Part shown: in pieces, positions 53,596-54,792 of the stretch
How the letters are laid out: every line of letters starts with the position of its first letter
Position numbering within the stretch: position 1 is the stretch's first letter
Assembly: GCA_021738625.1 (NCBI GenBank)
Contig: JAIPBS010000028.1
Coordinates: forward strand, 1-54,792
Direction of reading: 5' to 3'
From: Bacteroidales bacterium
GTDB taxonomy: Bacteria > Bacteroidota > Bacteroidia > Bacteroidales > JAIOZK01
DNA: 54,792 bases
Notes under the pieces: model-generated
What the model saw: only the letters and a program-made list of their open reading frames with translations
The model's database searches: none
Told to the model about the DNA's origin: nothing
Program-made: the position numbers and the translations under genes

Positions 53596-53596
53596 G

Positions 53597-53648
53597 TATA
53601 CCGATTCGGAACAGGTTTGCAATGATTGGCCTTTTGCTTCAATCGGTA
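53597..53648. repeat. 100-bp hairpin element, copy 3 (partial)
   Basis: The first half of the element is present: TATACCGATT (53597-53606) with AATCGGTA (53641-53648), nearly identical to copy 1 including CGGAACAGGTTTGCAATGAT. The second stem-loop is missing. The copy sits at the 5' end of the broken AbiEi gene. Confidence 0.75.
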
Positions 53649-53664
53649 GGCTTCAATGTTTATT

Positions 53665-53746
53665 GTCCGCGAATTCACGCGAATTATACTAATTTTCACA
53701 AATTTATGTAAGGGATTAATTGGGTTAATTCGCTTAATTTGTGGAC
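53665..53746. repeat. inverted decamer-like arrays
   Basis: GTCCGCGAATTCACGCGAAT on the left is mirrored by the reverse complement of TTCGCTTAATTTGTGGAC on the right. Within each arm AATT recurs about every 10 bp. The arms can fold back on each other over a short spacer. No ORF lies between them. Confidence 0.55.
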
Positions 53747-53784
53747 GGTCTTTGGAGATTTTTTGGTTGTCTCGTAGAACAAAC

Positions 53785-54053
53785 CTACAAATAATGCCCT
53801 GAAGCCGATACAATAACGACTACTGTCTTTTTGTCTTCAATTCGATAGATCAACCTATTCTTTTTGTCAATCCGCCGACTCCAATATCCCATTAGTTCGT
53901 ATTTAAGTTGTTCCGGCTTTCCCGTTCCGGAACGAGGGTGTATTCTGAGTTCTTTGAAAATATCCTGAATTTTTTTAATGCAGCCATGTTTCCAGCCTTT
54001 TTATAAGATCGTATATCTTTATCAGCTTGCGCTAAAATTTCAATCCTATACAT
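53785..54053 (-). pseudogene. frameshifted YoeB-type toxin
   Basis: Reading from the ATG gives MYRIEILAQADKDIRSYKK...MAALKK. After a run of seven A, one base must be added to continue as IQDIFKELRIHPRSG, GKPEQLKYELMGYWSRRIDK, KNRLIYRI and a final GHYL. With that correction it is a complete YoeB of about 90 residues, similar to the intact copy at 51937-52197. The antitoxin upstream overlaps its start by 8 nt. A real mutation or an assembly error in the A run would both produce this. Confidence 0.82.
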
Positions 54054-54267
54054 CCCTTTCAAGATTCTTAAAATAATTGTCTACGTCCTTGTCATTTTTC
54101 AGGATAATGGCATCTTCCTGGTCTTTTTCGGCTTCGTTTATTTTTTCTACAAATTCAGGCTTATACGGGCTTTCTTTTTGGTCGAATGGAATTTTTAAAG
54201 CTTTCAATACAGCCTTAATTGCCTTCATTTGTTCATTATTTTCGGGATGTATCGTTAGTGTTTCCAT
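54046..54267 (-). CDS. antitoxin of the broken YoeB module (DUF2683-like)
   Basis: The 73 residues begin METLTIHPENNEQMKAIKAVLKALKIPF. This is the common start of a Bacteroidota antitoxin family in which a short beta strand is followed by a helix and a variable charged C-terminus (EDAIILKNDKDVDNYFKNL). It overlaps the toxin start by 8 nt. It appears intact even though the toxin is frameshifted. Confidence 0.78.
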   Translation of the reverse strand: METLTIHPENNEQMKAIKAVLKALKIPFDQKESPYKPEFVEKINEAEKDQEDAIILKNDKDVDNYFKNLERDV

Positions 54268-54305
54268 TGTTATCGACTTTATTTGCTTCTGAATTAACGC
54301 AATAT

Positions 54306-54313
54306 CAAATGTA
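54306..54313 (-). promoter_or_regulatory. promoter/operator of the second YoeB module
   Basis: TACATTTG on the minus strand, 38 nt before the antitoxin ATG, overlaps ATGTACAT and lies in the sequence block shared with 52438-52456. Confidence 0.5.
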
Positions 54314-54343
54314 CATATTTTTTTGAAAAATAAAAAAAGAGAT

Positions 54344-54392
54344 AAGTTTTGAGCGGCGAGAGGTGAGTTTTGAGAGATGAGAGGTGAGTTGC
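54344..54392. repeat. heptamer array (GAGAGGT)n, second copy
   Basis: Seven units: AAGTTTT, GAGCGGC, GAGAGGT, GAGTTTT, GAGAGAT, GAGAGGT, GAGTTGC, matching 52471-52519 unit by unit. Confidence 0.85.
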
Positions 54393-54395
54393 TGA

Positions 54396-54468
54396 AAGTA
54401 CGACAGTACGAAAGTACGATAGTACGAGGGTACGAAGGTATGAGGGTGCGAAGGTGCGAAAGTACGAG
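54396..54468. repeat. octamer array (AGTACGAN)n
   Basis: About nine 8-bp units follow directly after the heptamer array: AGTACGAC, AGTACGAA, AGTACGAT, AGTACGAG, GGTACGAA, GGTATGAG, GGTGCGAA, GGTGCGAA, AGTACGAG. The step from period 7 to period 8 at one site is notable. Confidence 0.85.
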
Positions 54469-54619
54469 AAAAAGTGTGAATTATTTTCTTAGGTTCCATA
54501 TCTCCGGGTTCGATTGCATGTTAACGAGCATTGGCGATGATGCATTCACAAAAGGGCCGTTGAGTCAATTCATTAACAAATCATTAACTTTCTTTATCCA
54601 AGCGATTTATAAAATATAC

Positions 54620-54627
54620 TATATTTG
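54620..54627 (+). promoter_or_regulatory. -7 promoter box near the right edge
   Basis: TATATTTG matches TAnnTTTG and points to the right, so a gene probably starts beyond the window. The last 300 bases otherwise show no coding frame. Confidence 0.4.
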
Positions 54628-54792
54628 CATGTGTGATTTAATTCAGACTTCCTTTCTAACCTGAATAATTCACAAAATCAAAATTACTATAAAAATTGAC
54701 CGCTTAAAATCAAAAACAGGCTTTTATTCTGATGGGATTTTACTTTTTGTTTGATTTGCAGAGGATTATCAAAACATAAAGGCACAATCCTT

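Noticed and set aside
44809..54468. Regular repeats as a possible CRISPR array
   Set aside because: The units are 7-8 bp and contiguous with no spacers, and no cas gene is present.

Overview
The window looks like a chromosomal segment of a Bacteroidota bacterium, probably class Bacteroidia. The main reasons are a secreted protein ending in a type IX secretion (T9SS) sorting domain, -7 promoter boxes of the TAnnTTTG kind, phylum-typical gene neighbourhoods (glycogen-synthase-like / DUF4270 / glmS; DUF177-rpmF-plsX-fabH; purH-mreBCD) and families such as DUF4270 lipoproteins. Most of it is housekeeping DNA. There is no phage, CRISPR array or rRNA. One tRNA-Leu(CAA) is present.

Layout. 1-140: 3' end of an IS66-type transposase. 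0.3-4 kb: threonine aldolase with a short VOC-like gene, then pth, rplY and prs on the minus strand. 4-6.5 kb: tRNA-Leu, a C-terminal processing protease and an Fe-type superoxide dismutase. 6.6-9.7 kb: a surface or exopolysaccharide-type locus with a sugar transferase, a VanZ-like protein, an exosortase and a FemAB-like acyltransferase. 9.8-15.3 kb: C69 peptidase, a coiled-coil membrane protein, a tiny secreted protein with an exosortase-type C-terminal tail, and the T9SS cargo gene just upstream of it. 15.3-25.4 kb: U32 protein, a RelE-type toxin-antitoxin pair beside a VapC relic, aspS, a DUF6873 protein, a TlpA-like lipoprotein, mreDCB and purH. 25.5-36.7 kb: ABC permease, recJ, HdeD-like, LysE-like, EEP hydrolase, OB-fold/YceI pair, hemW, DUF362 protein with a polyferredoxin, and a PHP phosphatase. 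37-44.8 kb: GNAT, fabH-plsX-rpmF-DUF177, a very large fused iron-sulphur/FAD dehydrogenase and a divergent proline dehydrogenase. 45.4-50 kb: glycogen-synthase-like, DUF4270 lipoprotein, glmS and a four-helix-bundle (S23-type) gene. 50.2-54.3 kb: an outer-membrane barrel protein and three toxin-antitoxin modules, one apparently intact and two broken.

The most unusual content is non-coding. Between and at the ends of genes lie many short tandem arrays whose units are 7 bp long (some 8 bp), each array with its own unit: GGATGCT, GAGTAAG, GAGAGGT, GGAATAG, GTGATCG, CAAATNA. They resemble the heptanucleotide STRRs described in cyanobacteria; I know of no named family in Bacteroidota. Two inverted arrays sharing a perfect 24-bp core bracket the four-helix-bundle gene. 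Other arrays run into coding sequence at the 3' ends of aspS and the PHP gene, inside the barrel gene, and at the point where the AbiEii toxin is cut off. A separate 100-bp hairpin-rich element occurs twice in full and once in part.

How genes may work together: the exosortase and the small CTERM-like protein look like processing enzyme and substrate; the fused dehydrogenase and the PRODH gene suggest a proline or related amino-acid oxidation locus; DUF362 plus polyferredoxin look like an electron-transfer pair. These links are inferred from context.
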